Shown: positions 35,982 through 47,776, counted from the first letter of the stretch. The stretch: DNA of 64,000 nt from Acetobacteraceae bacterium (GCA_021732665.1 JAKFUL010000015.1:62001-126000), one strand, 5' to 3'. A program made the numbers and translations. The notes: generated by a model from the letters alone, not told the origin.

Positions 35982-36298
35982 CCAGGGAGGTGGGCTATTA
36001 GACCGCGCCCGCGGCGCCGACAACCCCTGCACAGGAAAGATACTGCCGGGCGCGGCATGTCCGGGCGATTTTCTGCCCGACCTGGTCGGCGGGGGCATGG
36101 ACCGATGCCAGCCCAGGCCACCTCGCCGCGGCAGTCATCGCCGTTTGCGGTGGGCCGGCCGCTGGTGGCCGCCGCGAAAGGCATGGCTTGGACCGCGCGC
36201 GTGGAACAGCGCGTGGCCTGAAAACCGAAGAATCGGCCCCTTTCCGGCGGGGGGCGGCATCGCTAGTTTGATAGACGAAACTCTGTGGGGAATGGCGC
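35982..36298. other. intergenic region between tRNA-Ala and the CoA transferase
   Basis: This 317-bp stretch must hold the promoter of the tRNA (leftward) and of the CoA-transferase pair (rightward). I see no protein gene with support here. The last 40 bases, with CTAGTTTGATAGACGAAACTC followed by GGGGAATGGCGC before the ATG, are less GC-rich than the surroundings and are the likely promoter and ribosome site of scoA. I could not identify clear -35 and -10 boxes. Confidence 0.4.
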
Positions 36299-37006
36299 AT
36301 GGGCAAGGTTTATCCGGATGCGACGGCGGCGCTGGCAGGCGTCTTGCGGGACGGCATGATAATCCATTCCGGCGGTTTCGGGCTGTCCGGCATTCCGGCA
36401 CTGTTGATCGACGCCATCCAGGAATCGGGCGTGACCGGGCTGACGGTTGTATCCAACAACGCCGGCATCGATGATGTCGGCCTGGGCAAGCTGCTGCGCA
36501 CCCGGCAGATCAAGAAGATGATCGCGAGCTATGTCGGCGAGAATGCCGAATTCGCCCGGCAATTCCTGGCCGGCGAGTTGGAGATCGAATTCAACCCGCA
36601 GGGTACGCTGGCCGAGCGCATCCGCGCCGGCGGCGCAGGCATCCCCGCTTTCTTCACCAAGACCGGCGTGGGCACCAAGGTGGCCGAGGGCAAGCCCACC
36701 CAGGTCTTTGACGGGGAAACCTATGTGATGGAGCGCGGCATCGTGGCCGATTTGGCGCTGGTGCATGCCTGGAAGGGCGACACCGAGGGCAATCTGGTCT
36801 ATCGCCGCACCGCGCGGAACTTCAACCCGATGATGGCCACCGCGGCAAAGATCACTGTCGCGCAGGTCGAGCACCTGGTGCAGCCCGGCGAGATCGACCC
36901 CGACCACGTCATCACCCCCGGCGTCTTTGTGAAGCGCATCATCGTCTGCCCGGCGGGTTACGAAAAGCGCATCGAGCAGCGCACCACCACCCCCAAGGCG
37001 GCTTAA
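36299..37006 (+). CDS. scoA: 3-oxoacid CoA-transferase subunit A
   Basis: A 235-residue alpha subunit. [22 protein letters not shown] is the CoA-binding start of family I CoA transferases, with [15 protein letters not shown] and [15 protein letters not shown] following. With subunit B it moves CoA from succinyl-CoA to acetoacetate or another 3-oxoacid. The B subunit follows 10 bp on. The gene leads the pair and must have its promoter in the 317-bp gap behind it. Confidence 0.92.
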   Translation: MGKVYPDATAALAGVLRDGMIIHSGGFGLSGIPALLIDAIQESGVTGLTVVSNNAGIDDVGLGKLLRTRQIKKMIASYVGENAEFARQFLAGELEIEFNPQGTLAERIRAGGAGIPAFFTKTGVGTKVAEGKPTQVFDGETYVMERGIVADLALVHAWKGDTEGNLVYRRTARNFNPMMATAAKITVAQVEHLVQPGEIDPDHVITPGVFVKRIIVCPAGYEKRIEQRTTTPKAA

Positions 37007-37016
37007 GGAGCAGATC

Positions 37017-37658
37017 ATGGCCTGGAACCGCGATGAAATGGCCGCCCGTGCAGCGCGCGAACTGGATGACGGGTTCTATGTGAATCTCGGCATCGGCATC
37101 CCTACGTTGGTGGCGAACCACATCCCCGCCGGGGTGTCGGTGCAGCTGCAAAGCGAGAACGGCATGCTGGGCATCGGACCCTTCCCGTTCGAGGGCGAGG
37201 AGGATGCCGACATCATCAACGCCGGCAAGCAGACGGTGACGATGCTGCCGACAACGAGCATTTTCAGCAGCGCCGACAGTTTCGCCATGATCCGCGGCGG
37301 GCATATCGACCTGTCGATCCTGGGCGCGCTGCAGGTGGCGCAGAATGGGGATCTCGCGAACTGGATGATCCCCGGCAAAATGGTGAAGGGCATGGGCGGC
37401 GCCATGGACCTCGTGGCCGGGGTGAAGCGCGTGGTGGTGCTGATGGAGCACACCGCGGGCGGCAAGCCCAAGCTGCTGCGTGAATGCAACCTGCCGCTGA
37501 CCGGCGCGCGCGTCGTTGATATGGTGATCTCGGAACTGGGCGTATTCAGCATCGACCGGCGCGGCGATGCCGGGATGATGCTGGTGGAGTTGGCGCCGGG
37601 TGTGAGCCTGGACGAGGTGAGGGCGAAGACGGAAGCCGAGTTCCGGATCGCCAATTAA
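37017..37658 (+). CDS. scoB: 3-oxoacid CoA-transferase subunit B
   Basis: A 213-residue beta subunit. The catalytic Glu is in [12 protein letters not shown] (near residue 44), preceded by [17 protein letters not shown]. It completes the heteromeric CoA transferase with subunit A. Its stop overlaps the end of the convergent parB gene by 4 bp, so there is no room for a terminator between the two. Confidence 0.92.
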   Translation: MAWNRDEMAARAARELDDGFYVNLGIGIPTLVANHIPAGVSVQLQSENGMLGIGPFPFEGEEDADIINAGKQTVTMLPTTSIFSSADSFAMIRGGHIDLSILGALQVAQNGDLANWMIPGKMVKGMGGAMDLVAGVKRVVVLMEHTAGGKPKLLRECNLPLTGARVVDMVISELGVFSIDRRGDAGMMLVELAPGVSLDEVRAKTEAEFRIAN

Positions 37659-38491
37659 TCCGGCTTGAGCAACCGGATCAGCCCATCCAGCTGGTCCAGG
37701 TTGCGATACTTGATGGTGACCTGCCCGGCACGGCCATTGTGCTGAATGCTGATCTGCAGGCCCAGATGCTGGGAGAGCTCGCGCTCCAGGGCGCGGGTTT
37801 CCGGGTCCGCCGCGCGTTCACCGGGCGGGTTGGATTTGGCGCTGGCCAGGGCTTCGGCCTGGCGGACATTCAGGCCGCGATCAACGATTTGCAGGGCGGC
37901 CGCCACAGGGTCGGGCGCGGTCAACACGGCGCGGGCATGGCCGGCGGTCAGCGCGCCGTCGCGCAGCAAATCGCGCACGCGTTCGGGCAATGCCAGCAGC
38001 CGCAGCGTATTGGCGATGTGCGGGCGGGACTTGCCCACGGCCTCGCTCAGCGCCTGCTGGGTAAGGCCGAACTGTTCGATCAGGCGGTGGTAGCCTTCCG
38101 CCTCCTCCAGCGCATTCAGATCCTCGCGCTGGAGGTTCTCCACGAGGCCAGCGGCCATGGCCTCACGGTCATCGAAATCGCGGACAACGACCGGAACCTC
38201 GTGCAGCCGCGCGGCCTGGGCAGCCCGCCAACGGCGTTCGCCGCCGATGATCTCGTATTCGCCGGTCGTACCCGGGCGGGGGCGTATCAGGATGGGCTGC
38301 AGCACGCCGTGGCGGCGGATGGATGCCGCAAGCTCCTCCAGCGCCTCCGCATCCATCGGCCCGCGGGCCTGGAAGGGGCCGGGTTGCAGCGCGGTGATGG
38401 GTAGGGTGCGGGCGCCCTCATTGGGGGCCGCGGCCGCTGCATCGCCCAGCAATGCGGAGAGGCCTTTGCCCAGGCGGGGGGGCTTGCTCAT
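37655..38491 (-). CDS. parB: chromosome-partitioning protein ParB
   Basis: A 278-residue ParB. The N-terminal CTPase domain includes [44 protein letters not shown] and [20 protein letters not shown] helix-turn-helix ([24 protein letters not shown]) and a C-terminal dimer domain follow. It loads at parS sites and spreads along the DNA. Its start overlaps the parA stop by 4 bp. parS-like sites lie about 1.4 kb upstream in rsmG. Confidence 0.95.
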   Translation of the reverse strand: MSKPPRLGKGLSALLGDAAAAAPNEGARTLPITALQPGPFQARGPMDAEALEELAASIRRHGVLQPILIRPRPGTTGEYEIIGGERRWRAAQAARLHEVPVVVRDFDDREAMAAGLVENLQREDLNALEEAEGYHRLIEQFGLTQQALSEAVGKSRPHIANTLRLLALPERVRDLLRDGALTAGHARAVLTAPDPVAAALQIVDRGLNVRQAEALASAKSNPPGERAADPETRALERELSQHLGLQISIQHNGRAGQVTIKYRNLDQLDGLIRLLKPD

Positions 38492-39270
38492 GGCGTCATG
38501 TGGTTCCTGCGCAGCAGTTCCTTCGCCAGCGCGAGATAGGCCTGGGCGCCGGGCGAGCGCAGATCATAGATCGTGACGGGCAGGCCGTGCGAGGGTGCCT
38601 CGGAGACACGAACATTGCGCGGGATCACCGCCTCGAACACCTTCGGGCCAAAATGGGCGCGCACGTCGCTCGCCACCGCCTCGGCCAGGTTGTTCCGCCG
38701 ATCGAACATGGTCAGCACAATGCCTTCCAGCTCCAGGCGCGGGTTAAGGGCGCGCTTCACCCGCTCGATGGTCTGGGTGATCTGGGAGACGCCTTCCAGC
38801 GCGTAGAACTCCGTTTGCAACGGCACCAGCACGGCATGGGCGGCGACGAGCGCGTTGAGCGTGAGCAGGCCCAGCGACGGCGGGCAATCCAGAATCACCC
38901 AGTCATAGCCGGTGATGCCTTCCAGGCCCTGCCGCAGGCGGTGCTCGCGCGCTTCCAAATCCACCAGTTCCAGCTCGCCACCGGCCAGGTCCGGGTCGGC
39001 CGGAATGATGTCGAGGTTAGGGATGGCTGTGGGGCGCGCCACCTCGGCCAAGCCGCGGCCCTCCACCAGCATGGCATAGCTGCCGGACCGGCGGGTGGCA
39101 CGGTCCACCCCCAGGCCGGTGGAAGCATTGCCCTGCGGGTCCAGGTCGATCAGCAGCACCTTGTATCGCGCCGCCAGGGCGGCTGCGAGGTTCACCGCGG
39201 TCGTCGTTTTCCCCACGCCGCCTTTCTGGTTGGCGAGGGCGAGGATCCGCGGGTTGGGTGGCTCAGACAG
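38488..39270 (-). CDS. parA: chromosome-partitioning ATPase ParA, start codon non-standard
   Basis: A ParA/Soj ATPase of about 260 residues. The deviant Walker A is NQKGGVGKTTTAVNLAAAL, followed by LLIDLDPQGNAST and the DWVILDCPPSLGLLT block. The first standard start codon is the GTG inside KGGVGKT, which cannot be the true start because it cuts the ATP-binding loop. Upstream the frame reads SEPPNPRILALANQKGG after a CTG at 39270, with an ATT at 39279; neither has a clear ribosome site. The start is placed at the CTG. It overlaps the rsmG stop by 8 bp. Confidence 0.9.
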   Translation of the reverse strand: MSEPPNPRILALANQKGGVGKTTTAVNLAAALAARYKVLLIDLDPQGNASTGLGVDRATRRSGSYAMLVEGRGLAEVARPTAIPNLDIIPADPDLAGGELELVDLEAREHRLRQGLEGITGYDWVILDCPPSLGLLTLNALVAAHAVLVPLQTEFYALEGVSQITQTIERVKRALNPRLELEGIVLTMFDRRNNLAEAVASDVRAHFGPKVFEAVIPRNVRVSEAPSHGLPVTIYDLRSPGAQAYLALAKELLRRNHMTP

Positions 39271-39877
39271 GGCGCAAATCTCGGATACGGAGGATGGTGG
39301 CGTGGGCGTCGGTTCGGCTGGCGAAGCGCTCCACCGCCATGTGCCAGTGCGGCGCGGCCTCGGTCAACTCGGCTTCGGCGGTTCGGCCTTTCGGGAAGAT
39401 GGCGATGCCGTTTGGGGCCAGGCGGGGGTGCGCGAAGCCGAGCAAAATGCCCAGCGGCGCCAAGGCGCGGGCGGTGATGGCGGCGAGTGGGGGCAGGCGC
39501 GCGGCCTCTATCCGCGCAGTGTGGATGGTGACATGGGGCAGGGACATCTCCCGCGCCGCCTCCCGCAGGAAGGCGCATTTGCGCTGGTCCGATTCCACCA
39601 GGTGCACGGCACGGTTGGTGGTGGCGGCCAGGATCAGGCCCGGCAGGCCGGCGCCGCTGCCCAAATCGGCGATGGGGCCATCCCCATCCGGCAGCAGGGG
39701 CGCCAGTTGCAGCCCATCCTCGATATGCCGCGACCACCAGCCCTCGGGCGGGGTGGGTCCCACCAAGTTGATGCGGGCATTCCAGCGGGCCAACAGGGCA
39801 AGATAGGCTTCCAGGCGGGCCTGCGTTTCACGTGAAACATCGGCCTCGGCGGGCGGGGGGAGTTTAACGTGAAACAC
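39263..39877 (-). CDS. rsmG: 16S rRNA (guanine-527-N7)-methyltransferase RsmG
   Basis: A 204-residue SAM-dependent methyltransferase (GidB). ARWNARINLVGP, RHIEDGLQLAPLL and IADLGSGAGLPGLILA (SAM-binding loop) are all present, with VESDQRKCAFLREAA following. The start is placed at the GTG at 39877, just after the mnmG stop; a longer upstream frame has no similarity. The N-terminal codons encoding FHVK and SRET contain the two parS-like palindromes at 39862-39875 and 39825-39838. Confidence 0.93.
   Translation of the reverse strand: MFHVKLPPPAEADVSRETQARLEAYLALLARWNARINLVGPTPPEGWWSRHIEDGLQLAPLLPDGDGPIADLGSGAGLPGLILAATTNRAVHLVESDQRKCAFLREAAREMSLPHVTIHTARIEAARLPPLAAITARALAPLGILLGFAHPRLAPNGIAIFPKGRTAEAELTEAAPHWHMAVERFASRTDAHATILRIRDLRPV
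39825..39838. promoter_or_regulatory. parS centromere site (GTTTCACGTGAAAC)
   Basis: A perfect 14-bp palindrome, GTTTCACGTGAAAC, inside the rsmG coding region. It matches the conserved bacterial parS core TGTTTCACGTGAAACA at 15 of 16 positions (39824-39839). ParB should bind here and nucleate the partition complex. It lies close to parA and parB, as parS sites usually do near the replication origin. Binding has not been shown for this sequence. Confidence 0.9.
39862..39875. promoter_or_regulatory. degenerate second parS-like site
   Basis: GTTTAACGTGAAAC differs from the perfect parS core by one base (A for C at the fifth position). It lies 23 bp from the perfect site, at the very start of rsmG where it encodes FHVK. 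Two clustered sites are common at parABS loci; this one is probably a weaker ParB site. Confidence 0.65.
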
Positions 39878-39881
39878 GCTG

Positions 39882-41726
39882 TCAGGCGCGCCGCAGGTGA
39901 ACGGCCAGCGCCGCGACCGCGGCAGGGGTGATTCCCGGCAGGCGGGTGGCGCCACCCAGCGTGGCGGGCCGCGCCGCGGCCAACCGGGCCTGCATCTCGC
40001 GCGAGAGGCCGGCGATGGCGGCGAAGTCCACGCCATCGGGAATGGCCAACGCCTCTTCCCGCGCCAGCAGGCGCAACTCAGCGTCCTGGCGTTCGAGATA
40101 GGGGCCATAGAGCGCCTCGGCCTCCACCTGCTCACGCACCCGCGGCGGCAGGTCACGCAACCAGGGGAAAAGGCCCTCGATCACCGCGGGTTGGGTCGCG
40201 GGCAGCGCCAGCACATCCAGCAGGCTCCGCCAGCGGCCATCCAGGTTCACCGGGAGCCCGGCGGTCCGGAAGGCGGCGGGGGTTGCTCCCTCGGCGCGGG
40301 CGCGCGCCAGCGCATCGGTCACAGCGTTGGAGAAGGTGGTGAAGGCCCGCGCCCGATCCACGCCCACGCAACCCCAGGCGAGGCCTTTGGCGGTCAGCCG
40401 CAGTCCGGCATTGTCAGCCCGCAGCCGCAGCCGGTATTCGCTGCGCGCGGTCAGCATGCGGTAGGGCTCGCTCACGCCCTGCAAGGTCAAATCGTCCAGC
40501 ATCACGCCGGCATAGGCCTCATCGCGGCGCAGGACGCGGTCGGGCTCCGCCCCACCGGCGCGCTGGGCGGCGTTGAGACCGGCCAGCAACCCCTGCGCCG
40601 CCGCCTCTTCGTATCCCGTCGTGCCGTTGATCTGCCCGGCCAGGAACAGGCCGGGCCGGGCGCGCAATTCCAGCGTGGGACGCAGCGCGCGCGGGTCCAC
40701 ATGATCGTACTCAATCGCGTAGCCGGGCCGCAGGATCACCGCACGCTCCAACCCCGGCATGACCGCCACCATGGCCTCCTGGATCGCCACCGGCAGGCTG
40801 GTGGAGATCCCGTTGGGATAGACCGTCGGGTCATCAAGCCCCTCAGGCTCCAGAAACACCTGGTGCCGCTGCTTGTCGGCGAAGCGGACGACCTTGTCTT
40901 CGATCGAAGGGCAATAGCGCGGCCCGACGCCCTCGATCCGGCCGCCATAGACGGCGCTTTCGGTGAGGTTGGCGCGGATCAGCGCGTGCATCGCCTCGCT
41001 GGTGTAGGTGATGCCGCAGGCGACCTGGCGGTTGGTGATCCGCTCGGTCATCCAGGAGAGCGGCTCCGGCTCCGCATCACCGGGCTGGCTTTCCAGTGCC
41101 GCCCAGTCGATGGTCCGGCCATCAAGTCGCGGCGGCGTGCCGGTCTTCAGGCGCGCCATGGGCAGTCCCAGCGCTTCCAGCGCCAGGGCCAGCCCCACCG
41201 CCGGCGCATCGCCGACCCTCCCCGCCGCGTGCCGCTCATGGCCGATATGGATAACGCCGCGCAGGAAGGTACCGGTGGTGATCACCACCGCCCCTGCCCG
41301 GTATTCTCGGCCCGAGGCACCTACCACGCCGCGCGCGCCCGAAAGCAGCCCCTCCACCGCATCAGCGATGATGGTCAGCCCCGGCGTTTCCGCCAGCAGC
41401 GCCTGCACCGCGGCCCGGTAAAGCTTGCGATCCGCCTGCGCCCGAGGCCCCCGCACCGCCGGCCCCTTGCTGCGGTTCAGCAGCTTGAAATGGATCCCCG
41501 CCGCGTCGGCCGCGCGGCCCATCAGGCCATCAAGCGCGTCCACCTCGCGCACCAGATGCCCCTTGCCGATACCCCCGATGGCGGGGTTGCAGGACATCTC
41601 GCCGATGGTCTCCAGCTTGTGCGTCAGCAGCGCCGTCCGTGCGCCGCATCGCGCAGCCGCCGCCGCCGCCTCGCAGCCGGCATGGCCGCCGCCCACCACC
41701 ACCACATCGAAAACCATCGCGCTCAT
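39882..41726 (-). CDS. mnmG: tRNA uridine-5-carboxymethylaminomethyl modification enzyme MnmG
   Basis: A 614-residue GidA/MnmG. FAD-binding [15 protein letters not shown] is near residue 12; [21 protein letters not shown] and [12 protein letters not shown] follow; the C-terminal helical domain ends at the stop. With MnmE it installs the cmnm5 group at wobble U34 of tRNAs. The gene sits between mnmE and rsmG, the usual order. The start is 18 bp downstream of the mnmE stop. Confidence 0.96.
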   Translation of the reverse strand: MSAMVFDVVVVGGGHAGCEAAAAAARCGARTALLTHKLETIGEMSCNPAIGGIGKGHLVREVDALDGLMGRAADAAGIHFKLLNRSKGPAVRGPRAQADRKLYRAAVQALLAETPGLTIIADAVEGLLSGARGVVGASGREYRAGAVVITTGTFLRGVIHIGHERHAAGRVGDAPAVGLALALEALGLPMARLKTGTPPRLDGRTIDWAALESQPGDAEPEPLSWMTERITNRQVACGITYTSEAMHALIRANLTESAVYGGRIEGVGPRYCPSIEDKVVRFADKQRHQVFLEPEGLDDPTVYPNGISTSLPVAIQEAMVAVMPGLERAVILRPGYAIEYDHVDPRALRPTLELRARPGLFLAGQINGTTGYEEAAAQGLLAGLNAAQRAGGAEPDRVLRRDEAYAGVMLDDLTLQGVSEPYRMLTARSEYRLRLRADNAGLRLTAKGLAWGCVGVDRARAFTTFSNAVTDALARARAEGATPAAFRTAGLPVNLDGRWRSLLDVLALPATQPAVIEGLFPWLRDLPPRVREQVEAEALYGPYLERQDAELRLLAREEALAIPDGVDFAAIAGLSREMQARLAAARPATLGGATRLPGITPAAVAALAVHLRRA

Positions 41727-41744
41727 GGCCGGGCGTATACGCCC

Positions 41745-43040
41745 TTACTTGCCGATGCAGAACTCGGAAAAGACCAGATCGAGCACGGCCTCCACGCCCA
41801 CAGTGCCGGTCAGGCGGCCAAGGGCGCGAAGGGCGGCGCGCAAGGCCTCGGCGCGCAGCTCAGGCAGGGCGGCGGTGTCCAGCCCCTCCAGCTCCGCCAC
41901 CGTGGCAGCCAGCGCGGCGCGGTGGCGCGGCCGGGTCAGGCCCACGCTGTCGGACAACCCGGCGCGTGAATGCACCGCCTCCGCCAGAGCCGCCCGCAGC
42001 GCCTCCAGCCCCTGGCCGGTGCGGGCGGACACCGCCAAGCCGGGCATGCTCGGCGCCACCAAATCCGCCTTGTTCGCCACCGCAAGCGCGCCGGCATCCA
42101 CCAGCGCCAGCGTCTCGGCATCGGGCAGCGCATCGGCGGCGAAGACGGCCAGCACCAGCTCGGCCGCTTCCCCCTGAGCCCGGGCGCGGCGCACGCCCTC
42201 GGCCTCGATCGCGTCGGCCGTCTCGCGCAGCCCTGCGGTGTCGGCCAGCAGCACCGGCACGCCGGCGATGATCATCCGCGCCTCCACCACATCGCGCGTC
42301 GTGCCGGCCTGCGGGCTGGTGATGGCGGCCTCGCGCCCCAACAGGGCGTTCAGCAGTGAGGATTTACCGGCGTTCGGCGCCCCCAGGATGGCCACCCGCA
42401 GCCCCTCGCGCAGCGCCTCGCCCTGCACCGCGCCGGCGATTTCGGCCACGAGCTCCGCACGCAATTCCGCCGCGTCGCGCGCCACTGCGTCATCCAGACC
42501 CTCGGGCAGATCCTCATCCTCGAACTCGATGAAGGCCTCCTGCCGCGCCAGCAGCCGGGTCAGGCGCTGGGCCCATTTCCGTTGGCGCCGCGCCAGCCCG
42601 CCCTCGGCCTGGCGCAGCGCTTGGCGTCGCTGCGCCTCGGTCTCGGCCGCGATCAAATCGGCGATGCCCTCGGCCGCCGTCAGGTCCAACTTGCCGTGGA
42701 GGAAGGCGCGGCGGGTGAATTCGCCAGGCGCGGCCGGGCGGGCGCCCGAAGCGGCCAGCGCATCGGCCACAGCGGCCACCACCGCCGGCCCGCCATGCAG
42801 GTGAAGCTCGGCGGAATCCTCGCCCGTGTAGCTGGCCGGCCCCGGGAACCACAGCACCAGCGCCCGGTCCAGCACCTCGCCGCCATGGCGCAGCCGCCGC
42901 AGGCTGGCCATGCGTGGCGCCGGCAGCCCGCCCGCCAGCGCCGCCAGCACGCCCCCCGCGCCCGCGCCGGAGATCCGCATCACCGCCACCGCCGCCCGGC
43001 CAGCGCCAGAGGCCAGGGCGAAGATAGTGTCAGTCGTCAT
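41745..43040 (-). CDS. mnmE: tRNA modification GTPase MnmE
   Basis: A 431-residue GTPase. The N-terminal formyl-THF-binding domain includes DTIFALASGAGRAAVAVMRISG. The G domain has GAPNAGKSSLLNALLG (P loop) and TSPQAGTTRD, with NKAD. It ends FCIGK, the conserved C-terminal motif whose Cys is required for activity. It partners MnmG. The first bases overlap the 2Fe-2S protein gene by 11 bp. Confidence 0.96.
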   Translation of the reverse strand: MTTDTIFALASGAGRAAVAVMRISGAGAGGVLAALAGGLPAPRMASLRRLRHGGEVLDRALVLWFPGPASYTGEDSAELHLHGGPAVVAAVADALAASGARPAAPGEFTRRAFLHGKLDLTAAEGIADLIAAETEAQRRQALRQAEGGLARRQRKWAQRLTRLLARQEAFIEFEDEDLPEGLDDAVARDAAELRAELVAEIAGAVQGEALREGLRVAILGAPNAGKSSLLNALLGREAAITSPQAGTTRDVVEARMIIAGVPVLLADTAGLRETADAIEAEGVRRARAQGEAAELVLAVFAADALPDAETLALVDAGALAVANKADLVAPSMPGLAVSARTGQGLEALRAALAEAVHSRAGLSDSVGLTRPRHRAALAATVAELEGLDTAALPELRAEALRAALRALGRLTGTVGVEAVLDLVFSEFCIGK

Positions 43041-43365
43041 CGCGCTCCGGCATCATCAGTTCCGGAACCCGGCCGCCGGCCTGGATATGGCGCGCCAGAA
43101 TGGCGTCGATCGCCGCCTCGTCGCGCGCGGTGTACCAGACGCCCTCGGGGTAGATCACCATGGCCGGCCCCAGCTCGCAGCGGTCCAGACATCCGGCGCT
43201 GTTCACCCGGATATTCTCAATGCCCAGCTCCTTGGCCCGCGCCTTCATGTAATCGCGCAGATGCTCGCTGCCCCGCGCGGCGCAGCTGCCGCGCTTGTGG
43301 CCATCCGGCCGGCGGTTGGTGCAGACGAAGATATGCGCGTCGAAATAGGGCTTTGGGTCGGACAT
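43030..43365 (-). CDS. (2Fe-2S) ferredoxin domain protein, thioredoxin-like
   Basis: A 111-residue protein of the thioredoxin-like 2Fe-2S ferredoxin family. Cys residues sit in FVCTNRRPDGHKRGSCAARGS and NSAGCLDRCELGP, the four-ligand pattern of the family. It probably transfers electrons or stores a cluster. It leads the mnmE-mnmG-rsmG-parA-parB run and overlaps mnmE by 11 bp. Confidence 0.85.
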   Translation of the reverse strand: MSDPKPYFDAHIFVCTNRRPDGHKRGSCAARGSEHLRDYMKARAKELGIENIRVNSAGCLDRCELGPAMVIYPEGVWYTARDEAAIDAILARHIQAGGRVPELMMPERDDD

Positions 43366-43482
43366 GGTGGAGCTGTTTAGCCTCCTGTGGCCCGCGGGTC
43401 ACCCCTTCGCGCAGGGCCACATCCCCCGCTTGACGCCCCACCCCGCACAGTGCTGCATCACGGTCGAAACAGCCCGAAACAT

Positions 43483-43938
43483 ATGCCGCAACTTTCGCTT
43501 CTCACACCGCTGGGCGACCTCACCCTCTCCGAGGAGGACGGCGCCATCGTCTCTCTCGACTGGGGCCGGGTGGCGGCGCAGCAGCCCACCGCCGTCCTGC
43601 GCGACGCGGCGGAGCAGTTGCAGGATTATTTCGACGGCAAGCGCCGGCATTTCCAGATCCCAGTAGCGCCGCATGGCACAGCGTTCCAACGTCGGGTCTG
43701 GGCCGCGTTGCAACAGATTCCGCCTGGGCAGACCCGCAGCTATCGCGATCTCGCCCGTGCCGTCGCCTCCGGCGCCAGGGCGGTGGGCCAGGCAAACGGA
43801 AAAAATCCCATCCCCATCATCATCCCCTGCCACCGTGTGGTGGCGGCGGATGGTTCCATCGGTGGCTATTCCGGCCATGATGGCATAGCCACCAAATCCT
43901 TCCTCCTCGACCTTGAACGCCGGGAACTCCTGCCATGA
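43483..43938 (+). CDS. ogt: methylated-DNA--protein-cysteine S-methyltransferase
   Basis: A 151-residue O6-alkylguanine-DNA alkyltransferase. The acceptor Cys116 lies in IIIPCHRVVAADGSIGGYSGH; FQRRVWAALQQIPPGQTRSYRDLA is the DNA-binding segment. It is a stand-alone repair protein, apart from the Ada fusion at 17.8 kb. The ATG at 43483 follows AACAT; the frame runs further upstream without similarity. The stop overlaps the quinone oxidoreductase start by 4 bp. Confidence 0.92.
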   Translation: MPQLSLLTPLGDLTLSEEDGAIVSLDWGRVAAQQPTAVLRDAAEQLQDYFDGKRRHFQIPVAPHGTAFQRRVWAALQQIPPGQTRSYRDLARAVASGARAVGQANGKNPIPIIIPCHRVVAADGSIGGYSGHDGIATKSFLLDLERRELLP

Positions 43939-44909
43939 CCTATGCCATCCGCATCCACGAAAACGGCGGCCCGGAAAAACTGATCTGGGAGGAACTGCCC
44001 CGCCCCGAGCCCAAACCCGGCGAGGCGCGTATCCGCCAGGACGCGGTGGGGCTGAACTACATCGACGTGTATTTCCGCACCGGCCTGTACAAGGCACCTT
44101 CCATGCCCGCGATCATCGGCATGGAGGGCGCCGGCGTGGTCGACGCGGTGGGCGAGGGTGTCACCGAGGTTTCCGTGGGTGACCGCGTCGCCTATGCCTC
44201 CGGCCCGATCGGCGCTTATGCGCAGACCCGCTGCCTGAAGGCCGACCGCCTGGTGAAGCTGCCCGATAGCATTTCCAGCGAGACCGCGGCCGCCATGATG
44301 CTCCAGGGCATGACCGCGCAGTACCTGCTGCACAGCACCTACCCTGTGCAGAAGGGCCAGACGATCCTAGTGCATGCGGCCGCGGGTGGCGTCGGCCTCA
44401 TCCTGTGCCAGTGGGCGAAGCATCTGGGCTGTACCGTCATCGGCACCGTCTCCACCCCCGAAAAGGCCGAATTGGCGAAGGCGCATGGCGCCGACCATGT
44501 GGTGCTGACCTCCGAGGATCTGCCCGCCGCCGTCAAGCGCATCACTGGCGGCGCCGGCGTGCCGGTCTCCTATGACAGCGTGGGGAAAGACACCTTCATG
44601 CCCTCGCTCGACAGCCTGGCGCCGCGCGGCATGCTGGTCAGCTACGGCAATGCCTCGGGGCCGGTCACGCCCTTCGACCTGGGCATCCTGGCGGCCAAGG
44701 GCAGCCTGTATGTCGTGCGCCCCACGCTCAACACCTACACCGCCACGCATGCCGACCTGACGGATTGCGCCGCCAGCCTCTTCGCGGTGGTGCAGAGCGG
44801 CGCGGTGAAGATCAACGTCAACCAGCGTTATGCCCTGGCCAACGCTGCGCAGGCGCATCGTGACCTGGAGGCGCGCAAGACCACGGGCTCGACGGTGCTC
44901 ATTCCCTAG
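43935..44909 (+). CDS. quinone oxidoreductase (zeta-crystallin/Qor type)
   Basis: A 324-residue zinc-independent medium-chain dehydrogenase. GLNYIDVYFRTGLYKAP is the family N-terminal signature, GMEGAGVVDAVGEGV follows, and HAAAGGVGLILCQWAK is the NADPH-binding loop. It reduces quinones with NADPH. The ATG overlaps the ogt stop, so a DNA repair enzyme and a quinone reductase are translated together. Confidence 0.9.
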   Translation: MTYAIRIHENGGPEKLIWEELPRPEPKPGEARIRQDAVGLNYIDVYFRTGLYKAPSMPAIIGMEGAGVVDAVGEGVTEVSVGDRVAYASGPIGAYAQTRCLKADRLVKLPDSISSETAAAMMLQGMTAQYLLHSTYPVQKGQTILVHAAAGGVGLILCQWAKHLGCTVIGTVSTPEKAELAKAHGADHVVLTSEDLPAAVKRITGGAGVPVSYDSVGKDTFMPSLDSLAPRGMLVSYGNASGPVTPFDLGILAAKGSLYVVRPTLNTYTATHADLTDCAASLFAVVQSGAVKINVNQRYALANAAQAHRDLEARKTTGSTVLIP

Positions 44910-44930
44910 GCCCTGTGGACACCTGCGTCC

Positions 44931-45653
44931 CTAATCGCTGGTGCGCATGGTCCAGGTCGCATGGCTGGCGCCAGGGCGGGCGGCGATCTCCGCCACCACC
45001 GCATCCAACTCGGCCGGCCTGGCGCTCGTGCCGGCCAGGGTGAGGGTCAACTCCACCGCATCCTCGCCGCGCTCGACACTGCGGCTGTCGCGCACCGCGT
45101 AGTTTTGCGCATCCAGCAACTCTTCCAACCGCTCGCGCAGCGCCGCCAGGGCCTCGGGCCGCGCGGTGAGGTGCACTTCATAGGTCGCCTCGGTGCTGGT
45201 TTCGCTGAGCGGCTGGCGGTTGATGCCATCCACCACCGGCCGCAGCAAGGTGTTCGAGGCCAGCACGAACATCGCGATCAGCGCAGATTCGGCGATCAGG
45301 TCCGCCCCCGCCGCGCCGCCCACGGCGGCCGAGCCCCATAGGGTCGCCGCGGTGTTCAGTCCGCGGATATTCGCGCCCTCCTTCATGATCGCCCCGGCGC
45401 CCAGGAACCCCACGCCGGAGACGACATAGGCCAGCACCCGCACCGCGCCATCGGCGCCGCTCAGCCGCAGCCCGACATCGACGAAAGCCGCCGCCCCCAC
45501 CGCAACCAGCACATTGGTACGCAACCCGGCGGTGCGCTGGCGGTATTGCCGCTCCACCCCGATCAGCGTGCCGAGCACGAAGGCGGTGCCCAGGCTGACC
45601 AGGCTGTCGGTGAAGGAGACCAGGTCGAAATTGCTGATCGCGGCCAGTGTCAA
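44931..45653 (-). CDS. MgtC/SapB family membrane protein
   Basis: A 240-residue protein. Four or five membrane helices fill the first 140 residues, with the family signature GTLIGVERQYRQRTAGLRTNVLVAVGAAAFV and GVGFLGAGAIMKEG. The C-terminal 85 residues form a soluble ACT-like domain. MgtC proteins inhibit F-ATPase or act in magnesium homeostasis. No magnesium-sensing leader was evident in the short upstream gap. Confidence 0.9.
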   Translation of the reverse strand: MTLAAISNFDLVSFTDSLVSLGTAFVLGTLIGVERQYRQRTAGLRTNVLVAVGAAAFVDVGLRLSGADGAVRVLAYVVSGVGFLGAGAIMKEGANIRGLNTAATLWGSAAVGGAAGADLIAESALIAMFVLASNTLLRPVVDGINRQPLSETSTEATYEVHLTARPEALAALRERLEELLDAQNYAVRDSRSVERGEDAVELTLTLAGTSARPAELDAVVAEIAARPGASHATWTMRTSD

Positions 45654-45745
45654 GCGCGGCTTGCTCCGAAACTTCGCCCATCCTGGCCGGGAGGGGCGCG
45701 ACTGCCACCTCCCTCAATGCGACGATATCATGACATCGGCGGGCC

Positions 45746-47683
<1,938 letters not shown>

Positions 47684-47744
47684 GGCGTGGACCCTCCCTC
47701 TTTCCCACCATTTGTCAGGCGGGGGGCGGGGGCGTCAACCAGCG

Positions 47745-47776
47745 AAAAAAAGCCCCCGCGGCCGAGGCCGGGGGGC
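47745..47776 (-). terminator. intrinsic terminator after the Pro/Ala-rich protein gene
   Basis: On the minus strand a GC-rich stem, beginning GCCCCCCGGCC and closing GGCCGCGGGGGC around TC, is followed by seven T. It lies 78 bp downstream of the stop codon of the small secreted protein gene and would end its transcript before acs. Confidence 0.8.

Noticed and set aside
37655-43365. Replication origin within the parAB-mnmEG cluster
   Set aside because: Genes here are packed with overlaps, and no AT-rich region or cluster of DnaA boxes is visible; the origin is probably outside the window.
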